Origin: Neotamlana sedimentorum
Lineage (GTDB): Bacteria > Bacteroidota > Bacteroidia > Flavobacteriales > Flavobacteriaceae
Assembly: GCF_000943565.1 (NCBI RefSeq)
Contig: NZ_JTDW01000002.1
Coordinates: 1-64,000 of the forward strand
DNA length: 64,000 bases
Reading direction: 5' to 3'
The notes beneath the pieces were generated by a model. It was not told the origin of the DNA. It saw nothing but the letters and a program-made list of their open reading frames with translations, and did no database searches. Below, piece by piece: positions 35,254 through 45,834 of the stretch; position 1 is the stretch's first letter, and every line of letters begins with the position of its first letter. A program made the translations under genes and the position numbers.

Positions 35254-38200
35254 ATGCTGGAGAAACAAGGACTATATTCGCCCGAATTTGAACACGAAAA
35301 TTGTGGCGCAGGTTTTATTTGTAATTTAAAGGGAGAAAAGACCAACCAAATTATTCATGATGCCTTAGAAATCCTAGTAAAATTACAACACAGAGGAGGC
35401 GTGAGCTCCGATGGAAAAACTGGTGATGGCGCCGGACTTTTAATTGACATTCCTCACGAATATTTTACTCGTGTTTGCGATTTTAGTTTACCCGCTTTTA
35501 GAGAGTACGCTGTTGGTATGATTTTTTTACCACAAAACGACAATCAACATATTTTCTGCAAGAACATTTTAGAACAAGAAATTGCCGAACAAGGACTTTC
35601 TATTTTAGGATGGCGTAAAGTTCCTGTTGACTCTTCTCAATTAGGTGAAATTGCTCGCGCTTCAGAACCTATTATAGAACAACTTTTTATTGGTAAAAAT
35701 GAAGCTATAGACGAAGCTACATTTAAAGCTAAATTATACGCGGCTAGAAAGATAGCTGAACATACTATAAGAAAATCAAAAATTTCGGAAAGTGCTTACT
35801 TTCACATTCCAAGTTTATCCACTACCACACTAATTTACAAAGGTATAATTATGCCAAAAGACATTGGCCCATACTATACCGATTTACAGCAAATAGACTT
35901 AGTTACCAGACTTGCTTTAGTACACCAACGTTTTTCTACCAACACTATGCCTACCTGGGAATTGGCTCAACCATTCCGTTTTATGTGTCAAAACGGTGAA
36001 ATTAATACCCTTAGAGGAAACGTAAGTAGAATGCGTGTTCGTGAAGAAATTATGAAAAGTGATGTTTTTGGACCACAAATACACAAACTTTTCCCTATAA
36101 TTTTACCAGGAAAGTCCGATTCGGCATCTATGGATATGGTAGTTGAATTATTAACGCATACCGGTCGTTCTCTACCAGAAATTATGATGATGATGATTCC
36201 TGAAGCATGGGAAAAACACAAAACCATGTCTGAAGATCGCAAAGCATTTTACGAATATAACGGCTGTATTATGGAACCTTGGGACGGTCCAGCTTCAGTA
36301 CCATTTACAGATGGCGATTATATTGGTGCTCTATTAGACAGAAACGGTTTAAGACCTTCGAGGTATACCGTTACCAAAAGTGGAAAACTAATCATGTCTT
36401 CGGAAGTTGGAGTTGTAGACGTTGAAGCATCCGATATTAAAGAACACGGAAGATTAGAACCGGGAAAAATGTTCTTGGTTGATATGAATGAAGGCCGTAT
36501 AATTAGTGATGAAGAAATTAAAAGTAAAATAGTTTCAGAACGCCCTTACAAAGAATGGCTAGACAAAACACGCCTGCATTTGCGAGATGTACCTTACACC
36601 AACGAAACTTGCCCAATTGAAACTATTGACATAAAAACAAGACAACGTTTATTTAATTACACCTTCGAAGATATTCAAGAAGTAATTACCCCAATGGCTA
36701 TTGTTGGCAAAGAAGCTCTTGGTTCAATGGGAATTGATACACCTTTAGCAGTACTTTCTGATAGACCTCAACTTATATCAAACTATTTTAAACAATTATT
36801 CGCACAGGTAACCAACCCACCATTAGATGGTATTCGCGAAGAGATTGTAACCGATATTAGTTTAAATCTCGGTAAAGACCGCAATATTTTTAGCATTACA
36901 GAACGTCAATGTAGAAAACTACGCATACAAAACCCAGTAATTTCTAATGCCGATTTAGAAAAAATCAGAACCATTGACATTGAAAGCTTTAAAGCCGAAA
37001 CTATACATATGCTTTATCCTAAAGCACAAGGTTTAAACGGGCTTGAAGACGCTCTTGATTACATTATTGTACAAGTTGAAAAAGCTCTAGATAGAGGGAC
37101 AAATATCATTATCCTTTCCGATAGAGGTGTAAATCAAGAATTCGCGCCTATTCCTGCACTTTTAGCTTGTAGTTATGTAAACCATCAAATGAACCGTTTA
37201 CGTAAGCGTTCTTATTTCGATATTATTATTGAATCTGCAGAACCTCGTGAGCCACATCATTTCGCAACATTATTTGGATATGGAGCTAGCGCCATTAACC
37301 CTTATATGGTAAACGAAATTATTCGAATGCAAGTTAAAGAAGGCTTCATTAAAAATATAGACGAAGATAAAGCGGTTGAAAACTTTAATAAAGCCATAGG
37401 AAAAGGAATCTTAAAAATCATGAATAAAATAGGAATCTCGACCCTACACTCTTATCGTGGTTCTCAAATATTCGAAATTGTTGGCTTCAATTCTGCTTTC
37501 GTTGAAAAATATTTCCCATATACAGCCTCAAGAATTGAAGGTATAGGGCTTTACGAAATTGAAAAAGAAATTAACGAACGGTATAAATTAGCATATCCAG
37601 ATAACAAAATTGATAAACGATTAAGTTTAAATATTGGCGGCGATTACCGTTGGAGAAGAAATGGCGAACGGCACTTATTTAACCCAACAACCGTGGCAAA
37701 ATTACAACAAGCCGTTAGGTTAAGCGACCAAGCTAGTTACGATATTTACTCTAAAGCTATAAACGAACAAGCCGAAAACTTAATGACTATTCGAGGGTTG
37801 TTTGAATTTGATAATTTAGATCCAATTCCTATTGAAGAAGTAGAACCTTGGACCGATATTGTTAAACGTTTTAAAACTGGTGCCATGTCGTATGGTTCTA
37901 TTTCTCGTGAAGCTCATGAGAATTTAGCTATTGCCATGAACCGTATTGGTGGAAAATCAAATTCTGGTGAAGGCGGAGAAGACAGAAAACGATTTCACCC
38001 AGATATGAATGGAGACAGCCGTAACTCTGCGATTAAGCAAGTGGCTTCTGGTCGTTTTGGTGTAACATCACACTACTTAACAAACGCCAAAGAAATTCAA
38101 ATTAAAATGGCACAAGGTGCTAAACCAGGTGAAGGTGGTCAACTTCCAGGAGAAAAAGTACTACCATGGATTGCCTCCGCACGTAACTCTACACCATTTG

Positions 38201-39771
38201 TTGGTTTAATTTCACCGCCGCCACATCATGATATTTATTCTATTGAAGATTTAGCGCAATTAATATACGACCTTAAAAACGCAAACCGCGAAGCTAGAAT
38301 TAATGTAAAACTAGTTTCTGAAGTTGGTGTTGGCACTATTGCCGCTGGGGTTTCAAAAGCAAAAGCCGATGTTGTATTAATTTCTGGATACGACGGAGGT
38401 ACAGGTGCTTCGCCTTTAACATCATTAAAACATGCTGGTTTACCTTGGGAACTTGGCTTATCCGAAGCACAACAAACTTTAGTGCTTAACGATTTACGTA
38501 GTAGAATTGTTGTTGAATGTGATGGCCAATTAAAAACAGGGCGCGATGTAGCTATAGCTGCACTTTTAGGTGCTGAAGAGTTTGGTTTTGCAACCGCACC
38601 ACTTGTAGCCTCAGGTTGTATTATGATGCGTAAATGCCATCTAAATACTTGCCCTGTAGGCGTTGCAACTCAAGATAAAGAGTTACGTAAAAACTTTAAA
38701 GGCACACCAGAACACGTTATTAACTTCTTCTATTATATTGCTGAAGAATTACGTGGTATTATGGCTCAATTAGGATTTAGAACTGTTGAAGAAATGGTTG
38801 GTCAAACCCATAAAATTAATGCTAACAGAGCTATTAAACACTATAAAGCTAAAGGGTTAGATTTATCAAGCATTTTGTATCGCCCAGCGGCTTACAAGCA
38901 CATGACAGTTAAAAATACCGAAAAACAAGACCACGAGTTAGAAAATGTTTTAGATTTCACCATCTTGAAAGATTCTCACCGTGCACTTTATAGAAAAGAA
39001 AAAATGACACTTCAATATCCAATTAGAAACACAAACCGTACGGTTGGAGCTATTGTAAGTAACGAAATATCGAAAATTTACGGTCATTTAGGCTTACCTG
39101 AAGACACCTTGAATATTAACTTTAAAGGTTCTGCAGGACAAAGTTTTGGCGCCTTTGGTGCTCATGGTTTAACCTTTACATTAGAAGGAAACACCAACGA
39201 TTACCTTGGAAAAGGTTTATCGGGAGGAAAACTAATTGTTAAAAAACCAGCTAGTGCCGATTTTGTTGCCGCAGATAACATTATTATTGGTAACGTTTGT
39301 TTATTTGGTGCAGTACATGGGCAAGCTTTTATAAACGGTATTGCTGGTGAGCGTTTCGCCGTTCGTAACTCTGGAGCTACCGCTGTTGTTGAAGGTGTTG
39401 GTGACCACTGTTGTGAATACATGACAGGCGGAAAGGTAGTCGTTCTAGGCAAAACAGGAAGAAACTTTGCAGCTGGCATGAGTGGTGGTATTGCTTATGT
39501 TTACGATCCAGACAACAAATTTGTAAACGGTTTATGTAACACCGAAACTATTGAATTCGAGGAAGTGTTATCCCAAGATGCCGAAGAATTAAAAACATTA
39601 ATCGAAAAACATGTGCTTTATACCAACAGTAACCTAGGTAAAGAATTACTTGAAAATTGGGATATGACACAATCGAAATTTGTGAAAGTAATGCCAACCG
39701 AATACAAAAAAGCATTGAAGCGCTTAGAAACCGAAGAAGAAATGTTTGAAGAATTAGAAATAGCTGAATAA
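35254..39771 (+). CDS. gltB: Glutamate synthase, large subunit
   Basis: About 1505 residues from ATG 35254; an in-frame TTG at 35245 adds three residues. The N terminus [20 protein letters not shown] shows a short propeptide, with Cys17 the glutaminase nucleophile after processing. The central domain and FMN/synthase domain ([21 protein letters not shown]) follow, and [12 protein letters not shown] (C-x5-C-x4-C) holds the [3Fe-4S] cluster. The C-terminal glycine-rich beta-helix domain is complete. It uses glutamine amide for 2-oxoglutarate, producing two glutamates, with the GltD partner encoded after one base. Confidence 0.97.
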   Translation: MLEKQGLYSPEFEHENCGAGFICNLKGEKTNQIIHDALEILVKLQHRGGVSSDGKTGDGAGLLIDIPHEYFTRVCDFSLPAFREYAVGMIFLPQNDNQHIFCKNILEQEIAEQGLSILGWRKVPVDSSQLGEIARASEPIIEQLFIGKNEAIDEATFKAKLYAARKIAEHTIRKSKISESAYFHIPSLSTTTLIYKGIIMPKDIGPYYTDLQQIDLVTRLALVHQRFSTNTMPTWELAQPFRFMCQNGEINTLRGNVSRMRVREEIMKSDVFGPQIHKLFPIILPGKSDSASMDMVVELLTHTGRSLPEIMMMMIPEAWEKHKTMSEDRKAFYEYNGCIMEPWDGPASVPFTDGDYIGALLDRNGLRPSRYTVTKSGKLIMSSEVGVVDVEASDIKEHGRLEPGKMFLVDMNEGRIISDEEIKSKIVSERPYKEWLDKTRLHLRDVPYTNETCPIETIDIKTRQRLFNYTFEDIQEVITPMAIVGKEALGSMGIDTPLAVLSDRPQLISNYFKQLFAQVTNPPLDGIREEIVTDISLNLGKDRNIFSITERQCRKLRIQNPVISNADLEKIRTIDIESFKAETIHMLYPKAQGLNGLEDALDYIIVQVEKALDRGTNIIILSDRGVNQEFAPIPALLACSYVNHQMNRLRKRSYFDIIIESAEPREPHHFATLFGYGASAINPYMVNEIIRMQVKEGFIKNIDEDKAVENFNKAIGKGILKIMNKIGISTLHSYRGSQIFEIVGFNSAFVEKYFPYTASRIEGIGLYEIEKEINERYKLAYPDNKIDKRLSLNIGGDYRWRRNGERHLFNPTTVAKLQQAVRLSDQASYDIYSKAINEQAENLMTIRGLFEFDNLDPIPIEEVEPWTDIVKRFKTGAMSYGSISREAHENLAIAMNRIGGKSNSGEGGEDRKRFHPDMNGDSRNSAIKQVASGRFGVTSHYLTNAKEIQIKMAQGAKPGEGGQLPGEKVLPWIASARNSTPFVGLISPPPHHDIYSIEDLAQLIYDLKNANREARINVKLVSEVGVGTIAAGVSKAKADVVLISGYDGGTGASPLTSLKHAGLPWELGLSEAQQTLVLNDLRSRIVVECDGQLKTGRDVAIAALLGAEEFGFATAPLVASGCIMMRKCHLNTCPVGVATQDKELRKNFKGTPEHVINFFYYIAEELRGIMAQLGFRTVEEMVGQTHKINANRAIKHYKAKGLDLSSILYRPAAYKHMTVKNTEKQDHELENVLDFTILKDSHRALYRKEKMTLQYPIRNTNRTVGAIVSNEISKIYGHLGLPEDTLNINFKGSAGQSFGAFGAHGLTFTLEGNTNDYLGKGLSGGKLIVKKPASADFVAADNIIIGNVCLFGAVHGQAFINGIAGERFAVRNSGATAVVEGVGDHCCEYMTGGKVVVLGKTGRNFAAGMSGGIAYVYDPDNKFVNGLCNTETIEFEEVLSQDAEELKTLIEKHVLYTNSNLGKELLENWDMTQSKFVKVMPTEYKKALKRLETEEEMFEELEIAE

Positions 39772-39772
39772 G

Positions 39773-41239
39773 ATGGGAAAAGTAACAGGATTTAAAGAAT
39801 TTGAAAGACAAGACGAAACTTATAAACCCGTTAACGAACGCGTTAAACACTATAAAGAATTTACAGTCCCTTTAAGTGAAGAAGAAATAACGAAACAAGG
39901 ATCGCGTTGCATGGATTGTGGTATTCCGTTTTGCCACAGCGGTTGTCCGTTAGGTAATTTAATACCAGACTTTAACCATATGGTTCACCAAGGTGAATGG
40001 CAAAAAGCCTCTTGGATACTACATTCAACCAATAATTTCCCAGAATTTACAGGTCGTTTATGTCCTGCACCATGCGAAAAAGCATGTGTTTTAGGCATTA
40101 TAGAAGACCCTATTTCTATTGAAAATATTGAAAAAAATATTGTTGAACGCGCCTTTAAAGAAGGATGGATTAAACCTCAACCTCCAAAAACTAGAACAGG
40201 CAAAACTATTGCCGTTGTAGGTTCTGGACCTGCAGGTTTAGCTACCGCACAACAATTAAACCGTGCTGGACATACCGTAACTGTTTTTGAACGTGATGAT
40301 GAAATAGGTGGATTATTACGCTACGGCATTCCTAACTTTAAAATGGAAAAAGAAATTATAGATAGACGTTTAGCCATTTTAAAAGCCGAAGGAATTACGT
40401 TTAAAACAAATGTTCATGTTGGTGTTAATTACGACACCGAAGAACTTAAAACCTTTGATGCTGTTGTTTTATGTGGTGGCGCTACCCAACGTCGTAGCTT
40501 ACCAACCCCAGGTATCGATGCTGATGGTGTTGTACAAGCTATGGACTTTTTAACCCAACAAACTAAAGTTGTTTTTGGTAAAAAAGTAGAAAACCAAGTA
40601 CTAGCAACAGGTAAAGATGTTATTGTTATTGGTGGTGGTGATACCGGCTCGGATTGTATTGGCACCTCTAACCGTCAAGGTGCAAATTCGGTTACCAATT
40701 TCGAAATTATGCCTAAACCACCGGGACACCGTTCGCCAACTACGCCTTGGCCATTTTGGCCATTACAGCTTAAAACATCATCTTCTCACCAAGAAGGTGT
40801 TGAGCGTAACTGGCTAATTAACACTAAGGAATTTGTTAAAGACGAAAATGGTAAACTTACAGCTCTTAAAACTGTAAATGTAGAATGGAAAATGGTTCCA
40901 GGACAACGCCCACAGTTAATTGAAATAGAAGGTACCGAAAAAACTTGGCCGTGCGATTTAGCATTATTAGCTTTAGGTTTTACAGGACCAGAAAGTACAT
41001 TAGCCGAAAAATTAGGAATTAAAACCGATGCTCGTTCTAATTACAAAGCAGATTACGGCAAGTATCAAACAAATGTTCCAAATATTTTTACTGCTGGCGA
41101 TATGCGTCGCGGGCAATCGTTGATTGTTTGGGCAATTTCTGAAGGTAGAGAAGCTGCAAGACAGGTTGATATTTACCTTATGGGTAAATCAGATTTACCT
41201 ACAAAAGATGCTAGTGGTGATCTAGTAGCGCTGCATTAA
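39773..41239 (+). CDS. gltD: Glutamate synthase, small subunit
   Basis: 488 residues. N-terminal cysteines in CMDCGIPFCHSGCPLG and LCPAPCEKACVLG bind two [4Fe-4S] clusters. The FAD Rossmann site is VVGSGPAGLATAQQL and the NAD(P)H site is VIGGGDTGSDCIGT. It passes electrons from NADPH to GltB. Spacing of one base to gltB makes a strict operon. Two terminators follow. Confidence 0.97.
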   Translation: MGKVTGFKEFERQDETYKPVNERVKHYKEFTVPLSEEEITKQGSRCMDCGIPFCHSGCPLGNLIPDFNHMVHQGEWQKASWILHSTNNFPEFTGRLCPAPCEKACVLGIIEDPISIENIEKNIVERAFKEGWIKPQPPKTRTGKTIAVVGSGPAGLATAQQLNRAGHTVTVFERDDEIGGLLRYGIPNFKMEKEIIDRRLAILKAEGITFKTNVHVGVNYDTEELKTFDAVVLCGGATQRRSLPTPGIDADGVVQAMDFLTQQTKVVFGKKVENQVLATGKDVIVIGGGDTGSDCIGTSNRQGANSVTNFEIMPKPPGHRSPTTPWPFWPLQLKTSSSHQEGVERNWLINTKEFVKDENGKLTALKTVNVEWKMVPGQRPQLIEIEGTEKTWPCDLALLALGFTGPESTLAEKLGIKTDARSNYKADYGKYQTNVPNIFTAGDMRRGQSLIVWAISEGREAARQVDIYLMGKSDLPTKDASGDLVALH

Positions 41240-41263
41240 AAATATTAAAGTAATAAAATAACA

Positions 41264-41344
41264 GGGTTCTCTTCATTTTGATTTGAACCCTTTTTTAAAA
41301 CAATTTCAAACCAAAAAAGGACCTCAAGTTGAGATCCTTTTTTT
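41264..41344. terminator. Tandem terminators after gltBD
   Basis: GGGTTC (41264-41269) pairs with GAACCC (41285-41290), followed by T6. A second hairpin, AAAAAAGGA (41313-41321) with TCCTTTTTT (41335-41343), is bidirectional and also serves the convergent porin gene at 41397. Confidence 0.85.
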
Positions 41345-41396
41345 CACCAATAAAATTAACTTTAATAAAAAAGTTAACCACCAAAAATTTTATCGC

Positions 41397-42671
41397 TTAG
41401 TTTAAAAACTTAGGTTTTATAACTAGCATAGCCCAAGCCCAGTTTTGTCCACCTGCAGCAGCATCTTCTGTAATACCTTTTAAATCGTACATACCATCGG
41501 CAGCAAACATTTGTGAATATCCTGCTACTAAAGCATAACCTTTAAACGCCTTTTTAAAAACAATATCTAACTCTGTACCTAAAGCTTTTTCACCTTCTGT
41601 AATTTCTTGCTCACCGCTAAAGTTTAAAACTTTTACTAATAAGCTAGATCCTTTTCCTAAATTAAAGTTTGCACTAGCATGGATATCTACTAAACCAATT
41701 GAGTTAGCATGATTACCTACATAAAAATAATCCATAAACCCATTAAACTTGTGGTTTGTACCATATAATGGGAAAAATGCACCAGTTTCTCCAGCATCTG
41801 CATCATTACCACTAATAATTTCTACACCAGCACCTAAAGTTACTTTATCTGAAGCTTTAAAAGTTGCATCTAAACTTACATCGTATGCGCCTTTTACAGC
41901 AACTTCATTTTGTCTGTCACCTGTTTGAATATAAGCGTTTGCAGCTAAACCAAGTTTACCAGCTTTATATTTTAAGTGCGTACCAAGTGTTAATAAACTA
42001 CTTGTACCATCTCCTGTTACACCATCATCTTCATATTCTTGAAACCCATTATTCATAAGCAATAAGCTACCTGAAAATTTATCCCAAGCTTTGCTTAAGT
42101 GTAACATTTGCATGGTTTTATAAGAGAAAAAACCTGTTGTGTTATATTCTGTACCAGAAGACACAAACCCTGTTGGATTGCTATAATCTTGATTAAATGC
42201 TAAAGCAAGATCAAGCTTAAAACTATCTTTTGCATACTTAATTAAAGCAGCATCGTGGTTACGCCCTTGTTGCGCCCAATCTAAACCACCAAGTATACGT
42301 TGGTCGTCGTACGATAAAACTTGGCGACCTAATTTAGTAGACCATCCGCCTCCTAATTGCAATTCACCCCAAGCTTGAAAAACACCAAATGAATTATTTT
42401 GGTCGTAAGGTAAAATTTGGCGATTTTCTCCCCAAACCATTACATCTTGTAAACTAATAAATACCTTATATTTTTCAGTTTTAAAACCAGAATTTAATCT
42501 AATTCTTGTTGAAATCCCGTAACCAGGTTCTGCTTCATCTGCAATTAAGCTTCCAAAACCATGACGGTATTCGGTACGTGGTCTAAATTCACCATCTAAG
42601 GTAAATTGTGCATTAGCTACTTGCAAGCAACCTAAAAATAATAGTCCTAGAGTAATTATTTGTTTTTTCAT
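41397..42671 (-). CDS. Outer-membrane channel of the alginate-export-like family
   Basis: 424 residues. The signal peptide ends VANAQ. The mature protein has the pattern FRPRTEYRHGFG, TRIRLNSGFKTEKYKVFISLQDVMVWG, and LGRQVLSYDDQRILGG typical of the alginate_exp-like 16- to 18-strand barrels. It ends VIKPKFLN. In this place, directly downstream of the nitrate ABC transporter in the same direction, it is a likely outer-membrane pore for nitrate or nitrite rather than alginate. The assignment of substrate is inference. Confidence 0.72.
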   Translation of the reverse strand: MKKQIITLGLLFLGCLQVANAQFTLDGEFRPRTEYRHGFGSLIADEAEPGYGISTRIRLNSGFKTEKYKVFISLQDVMVWGENRQILPYDQNNSFGVFQAWGELQLGGGWSTKLGRQVLSYDDQRILGGLDWAQQGRNHDAALIKYAKDSFKLDLALAFNQDYSNPTGFVSSGTEYNTTGFFSYKTMQMLHLSKAWDKFSGSLLLMNNGFQEYEDDGVTGDGTSSLLTLGTHLKYKAGKLGLAANAYIQTGDRQNEVAVKGAYDVSLDATFKASDKVTLGAGVEIISGNDADAGETGAFFPLYGTNHKFNGFMDYFYVGNHANSIGLVDIHASANFNLGKGSSLLVKVLNFSGEQEITEGEKALGTELDIVFKKAFKGYALVAGYSQMFAADGMYDLKGITEDAAAGGQNWAWAMLVIKPKFLN

Positions 42672-42721
42672 TTTTTGATTATTTTACGTTTTGTGTTAGT
42701 TTATATTTTTTTGTTAGTTTT

Positions 42722-43540
42722 TTAATGCTCTAAAAAGTCAATTAAATGTTTGCGGTATTTGTAATAATCGTCGTGTTCTAAAACTGCTTTACGTGTTCTT
42801 GGGCGTTCAAAATCAATACTTAAAACATCTCCAATTTTTGCACGAGGACCGCTAGTCATCATTACCACTCTATCGGCAAGGAAAATAGCTTCATCTACAT
42901 CGTGCGTAATCATTACGGCAGTAATTTTTTCTTTATTCCAGATTTCAATTAAAATATCTTGTAATTCGCCACGAGTTAAAGAATCTAGCATTCCAAAAGG
43001 CTCATCTAAAAGCAATACTTTTGGCTTTATAGCAAATGCTCTGGCAATACCAACACGCTGCTGCATACCTTGAGAAAGTTCGCTGGCACGCTTATTAAAA
43101 GCATCTTCTAAACCTACTTTTTGTAAATAATATTTAGCTATATCGTTTCGTTGTGATTTGGTAGCATGAGGAAACACTTGGTTTACACCTAAAAGCACGT
43201 TTTGTAAGGCCGTCATCCAAGGCATTAAACTTGGCGCTTGGAAAATAACACCACGATCTGGACCTGGACCTTTAATATGGTTTCCTAAAACCGAAATATT
43301 ACCACCAGAAATTTCGTTTAAACCTGCTATCATGGAAAGCATAGTTGTTTTACCACATCCTGAATGCCCAATTATAGTAACAAACTCTTCCTTTTTAATT
43401 TGTAGATTTAAGTTTTCTAGCACCACATAATCACCTTTTGGCGTTGGGTAAACTTTCTTTAAATCTTTTAAATCTAGCATCACATCTTCCGAAGGAAAAA
43501 TAATGCCATTTTCTGTTATATTTTGTGTTTGAGTTATCAT
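42722..43540 (-). CDS. Nitrate ABC transporter, ATP-binding protein (1)
   Basis: 272 residues. Walker A is GHSGCGKTTM, the signature LSQGMQQRVG, and Walker B VLLLDEPFGMLD. The family is the nitrate/sulfonate/taurine class (NrtD/SsuB-like); the C-terminal segment matches the nitrate group. It starts 12 bp after the stop of the second ATPase gene (43553), so transcription passes through. It probably dimerises with that partner to power NrtB. Confidence 0.9.
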   Translation of the reverse strand: MITQTQNITENGIIFPSEDVMLDLKDLKKVYPTPKGDYVVLENLNLQIKKEEFVTIIGHSGCGKTTMLSMIAGLNEISGGNISVLGNHIKGPGPDRGVIFQAPSLMPWMTALQNVLLGVNQVFPHATKSQRNDIAKYYLQKVGLEDAFNKRASELSQGMQQRVGIARAFAIKPKVLLLDEPFGMLDSLTRGELQDILIEIWNKEKITAVMITHDVDEAIFLADRVVMMTSGPRAKIGDVLSIDFERPRTRKAVLEHDDYYKYRKHLIDFLEH

Positions 43541-43552
43541 AATTTCAAGGTT

Positions 43553-44398
43553 TTAAAAACGTCCTACAAAGCTTTTTGGTTGTAAATCTGGCAATTCAAT
43601 AGGTGCATTCGCTTCCGCTTTGCGAGAATCTCCTATATCCATTAAATATTCAATAATGGCGTTTCTGGTTTCTTTAAAATTAGCATTATCGTTAAGCTCG
43701 GTTTTGTCGCGAGGTCTTTCAATATCAATTTTAAATTCTGGTCCCAAAGTTGCTTTTGGCCCTGGACGTAACGGAATAATGCGATCTGCCATATAAATAC
43801 CTTCATCTACATCATTTGTAATAAGTAAGGCAGTACGCTTGTTACGGCTCCAAATATTTAAAATTTCGTCTTGTAAATTTCCACGAGTTAAGGCATCAAG
43901 CGCACCTAGCGGTTCATCCATAATAATCATTTCCGGATCCATAGCTAAAGCTCTTGCAACCGATACACGCTGGCGCATACCACCCGACAATTCTTTTGGA
44001 CGTTTATTAATTGCTGGTGTTAAACTTACCATTTCAATATATTCGGCCACCAACTCTTGTAACTCCTTTTTGCTCTTTTTAGGAAAAGCCTCTTTAACCG
44101 CCACATATACATTTTGCCCCACAGTTAACCATGGTAATAAGGAGTAATTCTGAAAAATAACACCACGCTCATGGCTAGTACCTTCAACCTTTTGTCCTTT
44201 AAAAAGCACCTCGCCCGATGTAGGCGTAATAAGTCCGTTAATTAAGTTTACCAAAGTTGTTTTACCACTTCCAGTAAACCCAACAATCGCCACAAACTCA
44301 CCTTCTTCTATGGTTAGGTTTATATTCGATAATACCTCTGAAGCATTATCTCCAGTACCATATGTTTTATTTATATTATTTAATTCTAAATATGCCAT
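43553..44398 (-). CDS. Nitrate ABC transporter, ATP-binding protein (2)
   Basis: 281 residues. Walker A GFTGSGKTTL, signature LSGGMRQRVS, Walker B MIIMDEPLGALD. In cyanobacteria NrtC carries an extra C-terminal binding domain; this protein lacks it and is a simple ATPase. The structured RNA copy B (44413-44528) lies directly upstream of its start, between it and the permease gene. That spacing of 190 bp is unusual inside a transporter operon. Confidence 0.9.
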   Translation of the reverse strand: MAYLELNNINKTYGTGDNASEVLSNINLTIEEGEFVAIVGFTGSGKTTLVNLINGLITPTSGEVLFKGQKVEGTSHERGVIFQNYSLLPWLTVGQNVYVAVKEAFPKKSKKELQELVAEYIEMVSLTPAINKRPKELSGGMRQRVSVARALAMDPEMIIMDEPLGALDALTRGNLQDEILNIWSRNKRTALLITNDVDEGIYMADRIIPLRPGPKATLGPEFKIDIERPRDKTELNDNANFKETRNAIIEYLMDIGDSRKAEANAPIELPDLQPKSFVGRF

Positions 44399-44412
44399 TT
44401 TATTTAAGTTTT

Positions 44413-44528
44413 GGGTGTTCCCTTCCAGGTCGGGCTTTCGGCTATATCTTTTTTATTGGTTCTGGCGTTTCGCTATCGCTGCACACTAGAACTGACATAA
44501 AAAAGGATGCCGCCTCAATCCCTAACAC
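44413..44528 (-). ncRNA. Structured RNA element, copy B
   Basis: Read on the - strand, GTGTT and AACAC close the element (44528-44524 and 44419-44415). Conserved blocks (GGATTGA.GCGGCATCC, AAAAAGATATAGCCGAAAGCC) match copy A at 18769. The closing stem is GTGTT/AACAC here versus GCGTT/AACGC in copy A, a compensatory change. The variable middle hairpin pairs GTTCT with AGAAC. It ends 16 nt before the start of the ATPase gene, almost the same spacing as copy A to its gene. Confidence 0.65.
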
Positions 44529-44588
44529 GAGATTTCTACAAAATTTTAAACTATATTACTAACTATCGGTTTGCAATAAAACCAACAA

Positions 44589-45695
44589 TTAAATTGCGTC
44601 TGTTTTATCGAAGGACACCGTGTTTTGTATAAACAACATCAATCGATCTAACAAGAAACCTATAATACCAATAACAAACATGGCAACTATAATTTTGGCG
44701 TTAGAATCGTTAGCTCCATTTTGAAACTCTTCCCAAACAAATAAACCTAAACCAGGACTTTGTGCTAATAACTCAATAGCAATTAAAACCATCCACGCTA
44801 CAGATAATGTAATTTTTAAACCTGTAAAAATTAATGGTAACGACGATGGTAAAACCACTTTAAATACTTTTTGAAAAGGTCCTAATTTTAAAACCTTTGC
44901 AACATTTATATAATCTTTATCTACCGTAGATACTCCCATTGCTGTATTTACTAAAGTGGCCCACATAGAACACAACCCAACACTAATAAACGAAATGGTA
45001 AACGAGCTATCTTCGCTAGAATCTATAAGTAAAGTTTTAACAATCATGAACACTAATAAATACCAAACTACTGGAGATACAGGCTTAAATATTTGAATAA
45101 ACCAGTTAAAAGCACTTTTTAACGTTGGGCTTAAACCTATAAATATTCCTAAAGGCACTGCAATTAATAAGGCTAAAAAGAAACCGGCAAATACCGTTTT
45201 TAAACTTCTAAAAATTTGATCTACAAACGATGGCCTTCCTGTATAAACTATAGGATCTTTACCTTCTGCAACACGTTTTTCATTTAATGCTGCTGTTTTT
45301 TCCTTAAATGCTAATTTATCTGCTCTAATTAAAAAGTGATCATCTAAAAGCGATTTGTAAGATGCCCAAACCTGTGAAGGTGATGGTAAAGTATTTGGCT
45401 GGCAACTAATATCTCCAGAAGCTATACATGCTTTTAAAGCATCTGCTGCTGCCTGACCTTGTTCGGTTAAAGCTTTTTCAATTTTAAACTCGGCTTCCTT
45501 ATTGTATAACGCTTTTGCTCCTAAATGCCATATTCCTATAAATAAAAATATAGATAAAATTGGAACAATAAATTTCCTTAAAATCTTTAAATAGTCTTGT
45601 TTTCCTAAATTTCCGGAAAATAAATCTTTAAGGGTAGATATAAAACCTAATCCCATAAACTTAGATATTTTATTTAATGTTAAACTTTGACTCAT
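44589..45695 (-). CDS. Nitrate ABC transporter permease (NrtB-like)
   Basis: 368 residues, six predicted membrane helices. Between the first helix (about 42-60) and the rest lies a polar insert of about 100 residues with a cysteine pair in KACIASGDISCQPN. The EAA loop region, LKLGPFQKVFKVVLPSSLPLIFTGLKI, is conserved in the NrtB/SsuC group. It is the inner-membrane pore for nitrate. The insert is larger than in cyanobacterial NrtB and may contact the binding protein. Confidence 0.88.
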   Translation of the reverse strand: MSQSLTLNKISKFMGLGFISTLKDLFSGNLGKQDYLKILRKFIVPILSIFLFIGIWHLGAKALYNKEAEFKIEKALTEQGQAAADALKACIASGDISCQPNTLPSPSQVWASYKSLLDDHFLIRADKLAFKEKTAALNEKRVAEGKDPIVYTGRPSFVDQIFRSLKTVFAGFFLALLIAVPLGIFIGLSPTLKSAFNWFIQIFKPVSPVVWYLLVFMIVKTLLIDSSEDSSFTISFISVGLCSMWATLVNTAMGVSTVDKDYINVAKVLKLGPFQKVFKVVLPSSLPLIFTGLKITLSVAWMVLIAIELLAQSPGLGLFVWEEFQNGANDSNAKIIVAMFVIGIIGFLLDRLMLFIQNTVSFDKTDAI

Positions 45696-45834
45696 GATTA
45701 CTAATTTTATTGGTTTGTGTTTAAGTATAAATATTAAAGATTAAGTGACTATTATAGTTTGTAATTCCTGAAATATTGGAGATAATCCTCATCAGGAATA
45801 ACAAACCAATAAAACCACTTTACTTTTTTACAGC

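Noticed and set aside
44362-44562. A + strand frame over the structured element in the nrt operon
   Set aside because: It runs antisense to the start of an ATPase and across the conserved RNA element; no coding signal.
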